Source of the DNA: Methanobacterium sp. UBA279
GTDB taxonomy: Archaea > Methanobacteriota > Methanobacteria > Methanobacteriales > Methanobacteriaceae
Reading direction: 5' to 3'
Assembly: GCA_002502855.1 (NCBI GenBank)
Contig: DAQK01000032.1
Coordinates: forward strand, 2,390-12,873
Length of the DNA stretch: 10,484 bases
In this document: positions 1 through 8,164 of the stretch, one piece after another
Layout of the letters: every line of letters begins with the position of its first letter
Position numbering within the stretch: position 1 is the stretch's first letter
Notes under the pieces: generated by a model
The model's input: the letters and a program-made list of their open reading frames with translations, nothing else
What the model was told of the DNA's origin: nothing
Database searches by the model: none
Program-made: the position numbers and the translations under genes

Positions 1-610
<610 letters not shown>

Positions 611-851
611 TTTAATCACTTAATTAAATATTATATCCCATTATTAATAAATCTTCCGATTCCTAAGACCCCATTTTAATATATACAAAATATCCAACAG
701 TATTTTTATCAGGGACATCTGAATAACTACCAATACGTGAAATTAAACCCAAATAACCCATTAATTTTCACACTAAATCAGACACCCTGTTTTTAAATAA
801 TTTTATCGGCTTTTTAAAGCTGTTTTAAAGAATTTGAATATAAATAAAATT

Positions 852-871
852 CGCTCATGTCCTTGTTGTTG
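852..871. repeat. 20-base direct repeat, copy 1
   Basis: CGCTCATGTCCTTGTTGTTG is identical to the last 20 bases of the window (10465-10484). The flank to the left is also similar in both copies: an AT-rich run ending AAATAAAAT(T). The right flank of copy 2 is outside the window, so the true length is unknown. It might be the end of an insertion sequence or a piece of a duplicated gene tail. Confidence 0.8.
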
Positions 872-934
872 TACATCTTTTGCACCTTAAATTTGATACA
901 AATGTCGATTCAGATAAGAGTTCAAGTATTCTTG

Positions 935-964
935 CATTAAATTAATCGAACTTACAATTTAATG
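935..964. repeat. Inverted repeat upstream of the REC-GT promoter
   Basis: CATTAAATT (935-943) and AATTTAATG (956-964) are perfect 9-base arms with a 12-base spacer. They lie about 40 bases before the TATA box at 1005-1019, where an activator could bind. The arms are all A/T except one base, so chance is a real alternative. Confidence 0.35.
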
Positions 965-1004
965 TATCGCCGCATTTTTGCACATATTCGAGGGTAAGAG
1001 CGAT

Positions 1005-1019
1005 AAAATTTATATAAAT
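1005..1019 (+). promoter_or_regulatory. TATA box for the REC-GT gene
   Basis: AAATTTATATAAATA-like sequence sits about 35 bases before the ATG at 1047. Archaeal transcription normally starts 22-28 bases after the TATA centre, so the transcript would begin near 1035-1040 with a very short leader. This rules out the in-frame ATG at 978 as a start, because it lies upstream of the promoter. Confidence 0.6.
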
Positions 1020-1046
1020 ATTTACATCAGTACAAAGAGGATATTC

Positions 1047-3245
1047 ATGGAAAAGAAGATCATTTTACTGGTTGAAGATGAAGCAATCACTGCTTTAAAT
1101 ATCCACCAAAAATTGGAAGAGATGGGTTACACAGTACCAGCAATAGTCTCCACAGGAGAAGAAGCAGTTAGATTAGCTGCTAAACTGCGGCCTGACCTGA
1201 TTTTAATGGATATAATGCTTAAGGGGGAAATGAATGGAATAGAAGCCGCACAGAAAATTATGACCCTGAATATACCTGTGGTTTATCTCACAGCTTACAC
1301 AGACGAAGAAACCATTACGCAGGCCACTCAAAAACCCTCCTATGGTTACATAGTCAAACCATACCAGGAAAAAGAACTTAAAACAAGCGTAGAAATCGCC
1401 CTAAATAAACATCTAAGCGATCAAAAAAGGATAGAAAAAGTTAAAGAAGATATCCTCCTGAAAAAAGATGTGAAAACCATCAAAAAGCAGGGTGAATCAT
1501 ACGACGGTTCAAAACCCAAAATCATGATTGTGGAAGACGAAAGCATAACTGCTATGGACATAGCTGGTAAATTAAGGGAATTGGGATATGAAGTTGTAGA
1601 TGTGGTGGGTTCTGGAAGTCAGGCCATTGAAAACGCCCGTAAAATCCATCCAGATTTGATACTTACCGATATCATGCTGAAAGGGGATGTAAATGGTATA
1701 AATGTTGCTGAATCCATTAAGGATTTGGATATTCCTGTAGTGTATCTTACAGCTTATGCTGATGGGAAAGTATTGGAAAGAGCCAAGTTAACATCCCCTT
1801 ATGGTTATATAATCAAACCATACTTGGAAGAAGAACTTAAAACAACCATAGAAATGGCTCTGCACAAACATCAAGCAGATCAGTTAAAGATCAAAGATGT
1901 AGTAAAAAAGCTAACAACAAAAGAGGAAGAACTTAAAATAGAAAAAGCTGGAGTTATTATTGTATCCGCCATAATCTTGTCTTTAGTGGCTTATGGAATA
2001 ATTATATGGGATATGACCTGGCTGGAATATTTATTATTTATTTCTGCAGCATATGGATTATTCCTCACCATTTTTAGTTCATTTAAAAAACCTAAATCTC
2101 TTCAAAAAGAAGAAAAACCATTTGTAAGTATAGTAATTCCTGCTCATAATGAACAAAACACCATTAAAAGTTGTGTATATTCCCTGGCTAATTTAGAGTA
2201 CGTAAAGGATGGTGAAAGAAATTATGAAATTATAGTCGTCGATGATGGTTCTACCGATAACACTGCATCGTTACTTCAAGAATTAGAGGATCAATTTAGC
2301 TTTCTAAAGGTGGTAACACGCAAACCTCCGCGGGCTGGAAAGGGCAAAGGCTATGTATTAAATGACGGTCTTAACATGTCAATCGGGGAGATCATTGCTG
2401 TTTTCGATGCTGATGCCATTGTTGAACCTGATTTTTTAAACACCATAATACCCTATATAAACGAAGAAGGAGTGGCAGGGGTTCAATCCAGAGTTAAAAT
2501 GTACAATAAAGATGAAAACCTCTTAACCTCCATGCAGGAAGTTGAATTTTCTGTTTTTGGAGACGTTCTCCTAAAAGCACGTGATCGAGTAAATGGAGCG
2601 GCTTTTCTAGGTGGTAATGGACAGTTAACCAGAAGGGATGCTGTTGAAGCTTTAAAGGGTTGGGATGGCTATGCCATAACCGAAGATCTGAACATGAGCA
2701 TAAAACTGATGATAAATGGTTGGAAGATCAAATACTGTGGAGAAGCACTGGTTTATCAGGAAGCAGTGCCTTACTGGAAGCCTTTCTTCAGACAGAGGAT
2801 CAGATGGGCTATGGGTAATCTGGAAACCCTTTTTGTATATTTTACTTCCATTATACGGTCAGATGTATCACTGTTTAAAAAATTAGATGCCCTATACTAC
2901 TTATCCACTATTATTCTAAACAGCTTCGTTATGATTGGTTACATCATTTTCGTCCTTTATTTAACCGGCATGACTATATTCTCATTAACAGCACCTTTAA
3001 TAGTAGTTTTACTATCTACAGTGGCTTTTTTCCCAATAGTAATATCTGGAACCTGGCATGACTCAAGAAAGATAACCACCACCCTATTCAAATCATTAGA
3101 GTACTGGTTACACTGTTTTTACCTTGTGCCACTGTTTTTTGCCGCATTTATGGGTCTACTCACCAGGAAAGAAAGAAAGTGGGCAAAAACCCATCATCTT
3201 GGGGAATCTAAGGTGAAACTCGGAACGGAAAGGGAAGTGATCTGA
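1047..3245 (+). CDS. Tandem receiver domains fused to a membrane family 2 glycosyltransferase
   Basis: The 732-residue protein starts at ATG 1047, with GAGG at 1037-1040. Two CheY-like receiver domains come first. REC1 (about 4-120) has acidic E10/D11, phospho-acceptor D55, T82 and K104. REC2 (about 158-275) has E163/D164, D208, T235 and K257. Both are complete. A charged linker and two membrane helices (about 301-321, 325-344) lead into a GT2 domain (358-595) with D399/D400 (VVDDGSTD), D454-A-D456, T545-E-D547 and Q583-x-x-R586-W587. These are the signature of processive synthases such as cellulose, hyaluronan and poly-GlcNAc synthases. Three more helices follow (about 614-640, 643-668, 688-706). 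It probably polymerises a nucleotide-sugar into a surface polysaccharide at the cytoplasmic membrane, with activity set by phosphorylation. The substrate cannot be read from the sequence. Receivers normally control DNA binding or signalling enzymes, so fusion to a synthase is unusual. Confidence 0.9.
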   Translation: MEKKIILLVEDEAITALNIHQKLEEMGYTVPAIVSTGEEAVRLAAKLRPDLILMDIMLKGEMNGIEAAQKIMTLNIPVVYLTAYTDEETITQATQKPSYGYIVKPYQEKELKTSVEIALNKHLSDQKRIEKVKEDILLKKDVKTIKKQGESYDGSKPKIMIVEDESITAMDIAGKLRELGYEVVDVVGSGSQAIENARKIHPDLILTDIMLKGDVNGINVAESIKDLDIPVVYLTAYADGKVLERAKLTSPYGYIIKPYLEEELKTTIEMALHKHQADQLKIKDVVKKLTTKEEELKIEKAGVIIVSAIILSLVAYGIIIWDMTWLEYLLFISAAYGLFLTIFSSFKKPKSLQKEEKPFVSIVIPAHNEQNTIKSCVYSLANLEYVKDGERNYEIIVVDDGSTDNTASLLQELEDQFSFLKVVTRKPPRAGKGKGYVLNDGLNMSIGEIIAVFDADAIVEPDFLNTIIPYINEEGVAGVQSRVKMYNKDENLLTSMQEVEFSVFGDVLLKARDRVNGAAFLGGNGQLTRRDAVEALKGWDGYAITEDLNMSIKLMINGWKIKYCGEALVYQEAVPYWKPFFRQRIRWAMGNLETLFVYFTSIIRSDVSLFKKLDALYYLSTIILNSFVMIGYIIFVLYLTGMTIFSLTAPLIVVLLSTVAFFPIVISGTWHDSRKITTTLFKSLEYWLHCFYLVPLFFAAFMGLLTRKERKWAKTHHLGESKVKLGTEREVI

Positions 3246-3357
3246 TTTTAATGATAAATTCAGACGTATGGCAATGAACTTAGCACAAATACTTCTGTAC
3301 CATGAACGGTTGCCATCAAATATAAATTCAATATAAACTTAATATTAATAGGAATTA

Positions 3358-3376
3358 CTGATTTTTTTATAATCAG
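3358..3376 (+). terminator. Possible terminator of the REC-GT gene
   Basis: CTGATT (3358-3363) and AATCAG (3371-3376) can pair over a T-rich loop. T7 lies at 3362-3368. Archaeal termination relies mainly on such T-runs. It lies about 110 bases after the stop codon and just before the aRF1 promoter. Confidence 0.35.
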
Positions 3377-3384
3377 ATAAATGA

Positions 3385-3409
3385 CTTTAAATAAACTGTT
3401 TAAATATTT
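3385..3409 (+). promoter_or_regulatory. Promoter region of aRF1
   Basis: Two TATA-like stretches, CTTTAAATAAAC (3385-3396) and GTTTAAATATTTC (3398-3410), lie 44-69 bases before the TTG start. Either would give a leader of roughly 30-40 bases that includes the ribosome binding site. I cannot choose between them. Confidence 0.4.
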
Positions 3410-3440
3410 CACAATTTTAGTACGTAAAAAAATTCATTCA

Positions 3441-3448
3441 GGAGTGAT
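3441..3448 (+). promoter_or_regulatory. Strong ribosome binding site fixing the TTG start of aRF1
   Basis: GGAGTGAT closely matches the archaeal 16S rRNA 3' end complement (GGAGGTGATC). Five bases separate it from TTG 3454-3456. This decides the non-ATG start. Confidence 0.8.
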
Positions 3449-3453
3449 CTCCA

Positions 3454-4683
<1,230 letters not shown>

Positions 4684-4691
4684 TTGTAATC

Positions 4692-4721
4692 AATCACAAT
4701 AACTTTTTTTTAATTGTGATT
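4692..4721 (+). terminator. Terminator of aRF1
   Basis: AATCACAAT (4692-4700) pairs perfectly with ATTGTGATT (4713-4721) and encloses an eight-T run (4704-4711). It starts 9 bases after the aRF1 stop. The T-run would end transcription before the promoter of the next gene. Confidence 0.65.
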
Positions 4722-4730
4722 CAAAAACAC

Positions 4731-4742
4731 CTTTTTATAATT
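4731..4742 (+). promoter_or_regulatory. TATA box for the MEDS histidine kinase
   Basis: CTTTTTATAATT is centred about 29-30 bases before the GTG at 4766. That spacing puts the transcription start at or next to the GTG, which indicates a leaderless mRNA. No ribosome binding site is visible between them. Confidence 0.6.
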
Positions 4743-4765
4743 GGTCCATATTTATCTTAACGAAA

Positions 4766-6571
4766 GTGTGGTTTGAAAGAGTGGAAGATGCACTGAGATA
4801 TTCAGGCATTGATATAACTGGAGACATACCTTGGGGAACCCATTTCTGCCAGTTATATCAGACCAAAGAAGACTTAATTGATATACTGGTACCCTACTTT
4901 AAGGCCGGGCTTGAAAATAACGAATTTTGCATATGGATCACCTCCCCACCGTTAGGTATAGATGAAGCCCATGAAGAGTTAGGGAAAGCCCTCCCAGACT
5001 ATGAAATTTTTCTTAAAAAGGGACAGATTGAAATCATACCCTACAACAGATGGTACATCAGGAACGGGGTTTTTGATCCAGATAGGGTGACAAAGAGGTG
5101 GATGGAAAAACTGGATAACGCCTCAAATAAAGACTACGATGGTTTAAGGATTTCTGGAAACACTTCCTGGGTTCGTGAAGAAGATTTAACTAGTTTTGTA
5201 GACTACGAAGAAGAGATGGGAAAAATCATCGGTAATTATAAGATAATTGCCCTGTGCAGCTATTCTCTGTATAATTACATTTCCCATGAATTTATTGATA
5301 CGGTGATCAAGCATCAGTTCTTTTTGATAAAAAGTAGAGGAGATTGGAGCCTACTGGAAAATAGACAGGAAAAGATGGAAAAAGCACTTAAAAAGGCAGA
5401 TAAACATCGCGGCCGTCTTCAAACGGTCATTGACAATTTACCTGTTGGACTATGGATCACCGATGAAAACGGTGCGATAGTCCTGGTAAATGATATCGCC
5501 ACTCAAATTTTCGGTGCTGAAGTCCATTCACTAGAGGAATATAAAACGTTTAAAAGGTGGTGGGCAGATACGGGAGAAGAAATTCCTCCTGAAGAGCTGC
5601 CCCTTATCCAGGCACTGAATGGTAAGAGTTTAAAGGAAGTGGTTGTGGAAATTGAAAAACCAGACGGAACCCACGGTACCCATCTTATCTCAGCGGTTCC
5701 CATAAAGGATTCCAACACTAAAATTATCGGTAGCATAGCCATAGTCCAGGATATAGCCGAACTTAAAAAGTCAGAAAAATATATGCAGGAACTCCTGGAA
5801 AAGGAACACAGGCTTAGAGAGAAACTTCAAATCTCCAATTTAGAGTTAAACCGTACCAAAAATATTCTGGAAGAAACAGTTCGTAAATTAGAAAATTCCA
5901 ACGCTGATCTAGAACAGTTCGCCTACGTGGCCTCCCACGACCTGCAGGAACCTCTTAGAATGGTGTCCAGTTTCACCCAACTCCTGGAGAAACGGTACAA
6001 AGGCCAGTTGGATGAAGATGCCGATGAATATATAGATTTTATAATAGACGGTGCCCAGCGGATGAGGGATTTAATAGATGATCTCTTAGCATTTTCACGA
6101 CTCAATACAAAAGCAGAGGAATTTAAGGAAACAAATCTGGAAACTGTTTTAAATGATGTTCTAACCACACTGAACTCTTCTATTGAAGAAAATGATGTTT
6201 TAATAACCCATAATAACTTACCCACGGTGATGGCCGACCCAACACAAATCAATCAGTTGTTCCAGAATCTCCTGTCCAATGCAATCAAGTTCCGTGGCAA
6301 CAGGAGTCCGAAAATCCATTTAGATACAGAAGAATTGGAGGATGATTGGAAAATTAGCATCAGTGACAATGGAATAGGCATCAGTCCCTTAAACCAGAAA
6401 AAGATATTCAACGTGTTTACCAGGCTGCATACTCGCCAAGAATATGAGGGAACAGGTATCGGCCTTTCTATCTGTAAAAAAATAGTTCAAAGGCACGGTG
6501 GCCGTATCTGGGTGGAATCAGAAAAAGGAAAAGGTTCAACCTTCTATTTCACCATTCCTAAAATAAAATAA
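4766..6571 (+). CDS. MEDS-PAS sensor histidine kinase
   Basis: The 601-residue protein has no membrane segment, so it should sense a cytoplasmic signal. Residues about 12-190 are a MEDS domain (methanogen/methylotroph DcmR sensory domain), recognised from GDIPWGTHFCQLYQTKEDL, the following Y-F-K-A-G-L-E segment and the ISGNTSW stretch. A PAS domain covers about 215-335 (VIDNLPVGLWITDENG). A coiled coil at about 335-385 leads to the HisKA dimerisation helix with phospho-acceptor H391 (YVASHDLQEPLR). The ATPase has the N box (N501, N505), G1 (DNGIG, 534-538), F box (IFNVFTRLH) and G2 (GTGIGLS, 562-568). All catalytic motifs are present. It carries no receiver domain, so it needs a separate response regulator. 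The REC-GT fusion upstream is the only receiver protein in view. GTG 4766 fits a leaderless start; GTG 4781 is a possible alternative. The ligand is unknown. Confidence 0.92.
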   Translation: MWFERVEDALRYSGIDITGDIPWGTHFCQLYQTKEDLIDILVPYFKAGLENNEFCIWITSPPLGIDEAHEELGKALPDYEIFLKKGQIEIIPYNRWYIRNGVFDPDRVTKRWMEKLDNASNKDYDGLRISGNTSWVREEDLTSFVDYEEEMGKIIGNYKIIALCSYSLYNYISHEFIDTVIKHQFFLIKSRGDWSLLENRQEKMEKALKKADKHRGRLQTVIDNLPVGLWITDENGAIVLVNDIATQIFGAEVHSLEEYKTFKRWWADTGEEIPPEELPLIQALNGKSLKEVVVEIEKPDGTHGTHLISAVPIKDSNTKIIGSIAIVQDIAELKKSEKYMQELLEKEHRLREKLQISNLELNRTKNILEETVRKLENSNADLEQFAYVASHDLQEPLRMVSSFTQLLEKRYKGQLDEDADEYIDFIIDGAQRMRDLIDDLLAFSRLNTKAEEFKETNLETVLNDVLTTLNSSIEENDVLITHNNLPTVMADPTQINQLFQNLLSNAIKFRGNRSPKIHLDTEELEDDWKISISDNGIGISPLNQKKIFNVFTRLHTRQEYEGTGIGLSICKKIVQRHGGRIWVESEKGKGSTFYFTIPKIK

Positions 6572-6587
6572 CCACTCTTTATGCCAT

Positions 6588-6597
6588 AATTTTTTTT
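6588..6597 (+). terminator. T-run terminator of the histidine kinase
   Basis: An eight-T run follows the kinase stop by about 19 bases and touches the stop codon of the convergent small gene. No clear hairpin accompanies it. Confidence 0.4.
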
Positions 6598-6736
6598 ATC
6601 TTTTAAACTCATTTCTAAATTCGTCTATGAGCAGGGGAATAGCATCTTCCTTGATTTCGGTTATAACTTTGTCAACAAAACCTTTTATCTCACCCAGGTC
6701 GTCTCTGGTTATCTCCAGATCTTTAGTAATTTTCAC
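6596..6736 (-). CDS. Small acidic hypothetical protein, 46 residues
   Basis: Read on the minus strand from GTG (6734-6736) to TAA, this gives 46 residues beginning MKITKDLEITRDDLGEIKGF and ending EFRNEFKR. A G-rich ribosome binding site (GGGGGTG, complement of 6745-6751) lies 8 bases before the GTG, which is the main reason to call it. The protein is soluble-looking, mostly helical, with alternating charged and hydrophobic residues, and has no cysteine or histidine. I do not recognise a family. It converges with the histidine kinase and ends 25 bases from its stop. TATA-like sequence (GATATAATA on the minus strand, near 6770-6780) precedes it. It could be a small regulatory or complex-forming protein, but nothing in the sequence shows which. 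Confidence 0.6.
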   Translation of the reverse strand: MKITKDLEITRDDLGEIKGFVDKVITEIKEDAIPLLIDEFRNEFKR

Positions 6737-7077
6737 CTAAAAAACACCCCCTTTTTAAAATTCCTACTCATATTATATCCAAATAATGATATAAATTTAG
6801 CTGTAAATAGGTGCTATTAGATGAAATTAAAAGAATTTAAATTTAATGTTACCTGACCAGTAGTAATGTTAACCTAATTTTTAAGCACAAATCCCCATAT
6901 AAAGGAAAATAATTGGTTAAAAAAGGTGTTAAACATCTTTATAAATACCAATAAAGCTAAAACTACCCAGCATAAGTGAACTGATTTCAAATAACCCTTC
7001 CCCTTAATGCGCATCCAAACGAGAGAAAAAATAGGAATTCTAGATGCAGGTAGATGAAATATGTCAAATTTCAGATC
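6737..7077. other. AT-rich spacer with an orphan promoter
   Basis: I see no protein gene here. It holds the promoter of the 46-residue gene (minus strand), an imperfect palindrome at 6923-6939 next to a TATA-like box on the plus strand, and the T-run that probably ends the 79-residue gene (minus strand, complement of about 7025-7031). GTTACCT and GTTAACCT near 6847 and 6869 are loosely repeated. Confidence 0.5.
6937..6950 (+). promoter_or_regulatory. Orphan TATA box with overlapping palindrome
   Basis: CTTTATAAATACC is a good archaeal TATA box, but no plus-strand gene follows it for more than 500 bases. The imperfect palindrome AAGGTGTT-A-AACATCTT (6923-6939, one G-U or mismatch) abuts it. 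It could drive an untranslated RNA starting near 6965 or be accidental. Confidence 0.3.
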
Positions 7078-7317
7078 CTATTCACGAAAATGTTTATCGT
7101 AAATTTCCTCTAAAGAGGTATGGTTATGTTCCAGGTAACTTTCCACCATTTCATTAAAAAAAGCCCTTAAATTATCCGGTAAATCTGGATTATTAGCCAC
7201 AGACAGATATAAAATCAGAACATCGATGATATCATAAGCACTTTGAAGACCACTTTCATCCAATTCTGTGCTTTTTATCCAGTTGAAATCCTTCTCATTC
7301 ATCAAATCAGAATCCAT
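7078..7317 (-). CDS. Acidic hypothetical protein, 79 residues
   Basis: The 79-residue protein begins MDSDLMNEKDFNWIKSTE and is acidic, soluble-looking and mainly helical: a helix around 23-40 (SAYDIIDVLILYLSVA) and another around 48-63 (LRAFFNEMVESYLEHN). There is no signal peptide and no metal-binding cluster. I do not recognise a family. A TATA-like ATTTAAAG-type box (complement of 7371-7382) is 55-65 bases before the ATG, giving a leader of about 30 bases without an obvious ribosome binding site. An internal ATG at codon 6 is the alternative start. Its length, codon use like its neighbours and own promoter favour a real gene. It faces away from the tautomerase remnant. Confidence 0.6.
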   Translation of the reverse strand: MDSDLMNEKDFNWIKSTELDESGLQSAYDIIDVLILYLSVANNPDLPDNLRAFFNEMVESYLEHNHTSLEEIYDKHFRE

Positions 7318-7370
7318 TCAGTTTACTTAAAATTTCTATTAGTCGTTTTTCACAGATAAAGATGACGATG

Positions 7371-7382
7371 CATATTTAAAGA
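7371..7382 (-). promoter_or_regulatory. TATA box for the 79-residue gene
   Basis: On the minus strand the sequence reads CTTTAAATATGC. It is placed to start transcription near 7350, about 30 bases before the ATG at 7317. Confidence 0.4.
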
Positions 7383-7507
7383 AAGATCAAAAGAAGTTGT
7401 TGTATCAACGCCATCTCCACCACAGAATACATTTATTTTTGATGAAATTTGTATATGCTCATTCTACAAATAAACAAATACAAAACAAATTTTGAGGATG
7501 TGAAATT

Positions 7508-7728
7508 ATGCCAGTAGTTCATGTAATGTTTGGAAAGGATTTGAGGAAGAAAAAATCGACTATATAATAAAAAACATAACCAAGGTATTTACTGATTTAG
7601 GTATACCAGCTCATGCCATGGAAATTTTAGTACACGAAGTTCCTATGACTCACTGGGGAACAGAAGGATTATCCTGTGCAGAAAAATTCAAAGACGTTGA
7701 TATTCCAGGATGGAATAAAATTAACTGA
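7508..7728 (+). pseudogene. 4-oxalocrotonate tautomerase-like protein, one frameshift
   Basis: The ATG at 7508 has a ribosome binding site (GAGGATG, 7494-7500). The first frame gives MPVVHVMF and stops at TAA 7565-7567. Moving one frame from TGG 7531 gives WKGFEEEKIDYIIKNITKVF and continues to TGA 7726-7728. Restoring one A (GTA-AAT-GTT-TGG in place of GTAATGTTTGG) yields a 73-residue protein, MPVVHVNVWKGF..., with the size and layout of the tautomerase superfamily. Pro2, which becomes the catalytic N-terminal proline after Met removal, is present. The conserved tail HEVPMTHWGTEGL follows. Such enzymes shift double bonds in small keto-acids; the substrate in methanogens is unknown. Either the gene is recently broken or the base was lost in sequencing. 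The rest of the frame has no other damage, which fits a very young lesion or an error. Confidence 0.8.
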
Positions 7729-7736
7729 TTTCCTGA

Positions 7737-7761
7737 TTTTTTTAAATTTTCCCCTTTTTTT
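7737..7761 (+). terminator. T-run terminator after the tautomerase
   Basis: Two seven-T runs (7737-7743 and 7755-7761) follow the stop by 9 and 27 bases. No hairpin is needed for archaeal termination. Confidence 0.5.
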
Positions 7762-7779
7762 AAACTGAGATGTTGTTTA

Positions 7780-7815
7780 AGTATAGTAAATTTTATCTAT
7801 CAATGAAACTATACT
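7780..7815. promoter_or_regulatory. Inverted repeat around the promoter of the Met-rich gene
   Basis: AGTATAGT (7780-7787) and ACTATACT (7808-7815) are perfect 8-base arms. Between them is AAATTTTATCTAT (7788-7800), the best TATA candidate, which would start transcription near 7818. The arms bracket the TATA box, the usual position for an archaeal repressor operator. The same arms could instead form an RNA hairpin if transcription starts further upstream. Confidence 0.4.
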
Positions 7816-7817
7816 AC

Positions 7818-7918
7818 AATAGCGTGCATTAAGTAGTTTTAGGGTGTTTAAATGGAAGAAGTGAATTATGGTGTACGCTATTAAATCTGAGTTCTATCTG
7901 TAAACAAAGACCCTAAAA
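7818..7918 (+). promoter_or_regulatory. Structured leader (possible pseudoknot) before the Met-rich gene
   Basis: Two stems interleave. P2 pairs 7818-7828 (AATAGCGTGCA) with 7872-7882 (TGTACGCTATT), 11 pairs with one G-U, extendable to 14 with more wobbles. P3 pairs 7837-7845 (TTTTAGGGT) with 7910-7918 (ACCCTAAAA), 9 perfect pairs, then one mismatch and three more pairs. The order P2-left, P3-left, P2-right, P3-right is that of an H-type pseudoknot; alternatively the stems form at different times. It ends 31 bases before the ATG at 7950. It matches no riboswitch class I know. Confidence 0.4.
7852..7884 (+). CDS. Possible 10-codon leader peptide (upstream ORF)
   Basis: ATG GAA GAA ... TAT TAA encodes MEEVNYGVRY. 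AGGGTG (7841-7846) is a plausible ribosome binding site five bases before it. That binding site lies inside the left arm of P3, and the last codons overlap the right arm of P2. Ribosomes on this frame and the RNA stems would therefore exclude each other. There is no evidence of translation, and a frame this short can arise by chance. Confidence 0.25.
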   Translation: MEEVNYGVRY

Positions 7919-7949
7919 ATAGAAAAGTGAAAAAAAACAGGTGATAGGT

Positions 7950-8135
7950 ATGTGGCATGGAAGAGAACATATGGGCGGAATGAGAATGATGATGAAAGAG
8001 AAGATGATGGAGGATATGAGCAAAGAAGACATGATGCAGATGGCCGCCCTAATGATGGATAAAAAAATAGCCATCCTAGAAGTTAAACTAGAACACGCCA
8101 AAAAAGTGCGTGACATGATGAAATCTAAAATGTAA
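7950..8135 (+). CDS. Methionine-rich small protein, 61 residues
   Basis: The start is ATG 7950, chosen because AGGTGAT (7939-7945) lies four bases before it; the in-frame GTG at 7941 is part of that binding site. Seventeen of 61 residues are Met, clustered in the first 36 (MRMMMKEKMM, EDMSKEDMMQMAALMM), with His3 and His7. The second half (DKKIAILEVKLEHAKKVRDM) looks like a single amphipathic helix. There is no signal peptide, membrane helix or cysteine. Met- and His-rich segments bind soft metals such as Cu(I) in known copper proteins, so metal binding is possible, but this is inference. Met-rich amphipathic helices that grip other proteins or RNA, as in SRP54, are the alternative. I do not recognise a family. 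A T-run terminator follows. Confidence 0.7.
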   Translation: MWHGREHMGGMRMMMKEKMMEDMSKEDMMQMAALMMDKKIAILEVKLEHAKKVRDMMKSKM

Positions 8136-8164
8136 AAAGGGAACCGTACCAATTAAGGAATGGT

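Larger units (their letters stand above)
611..1046. other. AT-rich spacer between transposase remnant and REC-GT gene
   Basis: No convincing gene is seen in this stretch. It would include the upstream end of the decayed insertion sequence, although no terminal inverted repeat can be fixed. It holds the 20-base repeat at 852-871, a 9-base inverted repeat at 935-964 and the promoter of the next gene near 1005-1019. One short frame through 793-888 reads RSCPCCC across the 20-base repeat, but has no start signal. Confidence 0.6.

Noticed and set aside
978..1046. 23-residue N-terminal extension of the REC-GT gene
   Set aside because: It begins upstream of the TATA box at 1005-1019, has no binding site, and receiver domains normally start a few residues before KIILLVEDE. 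ATG 1047 with GAGG fits better.
3268..3316. Inverted repeat ATGGCAA / TTGCCAT after the REC-GT gene
   Set aside because: Only seven bases with a 35-base loop; not distinct enough from chance.
5503..6252. Minus-strand frames inside the histidine kinase
   Set aside because: Shadows of the kinase; serine-rich low-quality translations with no recognisable domain.
7044..7157. 37-residue plus-strand frame starting MQVDEICQIS
   Set aside because: Runs opposite the 79-residue gene and has no binding site or promoter at the right distance.
7429..7490. Box C/D guide RNA suggested by TTGATGA
   Set aside because: No CTGA D box at the required distance and no inverted terminal stem.
7913..8152. Hydrophobic minus-strand frame opposite the Met-rich gene
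   Set aside because: ATG codons read backwards give His/Ile-rich hydrophobic runs. The plus strand has the better binding site (AGGTGAT), so the hydrophobic frame is an artefact of the Met codons. Some doubt remains because both are short.
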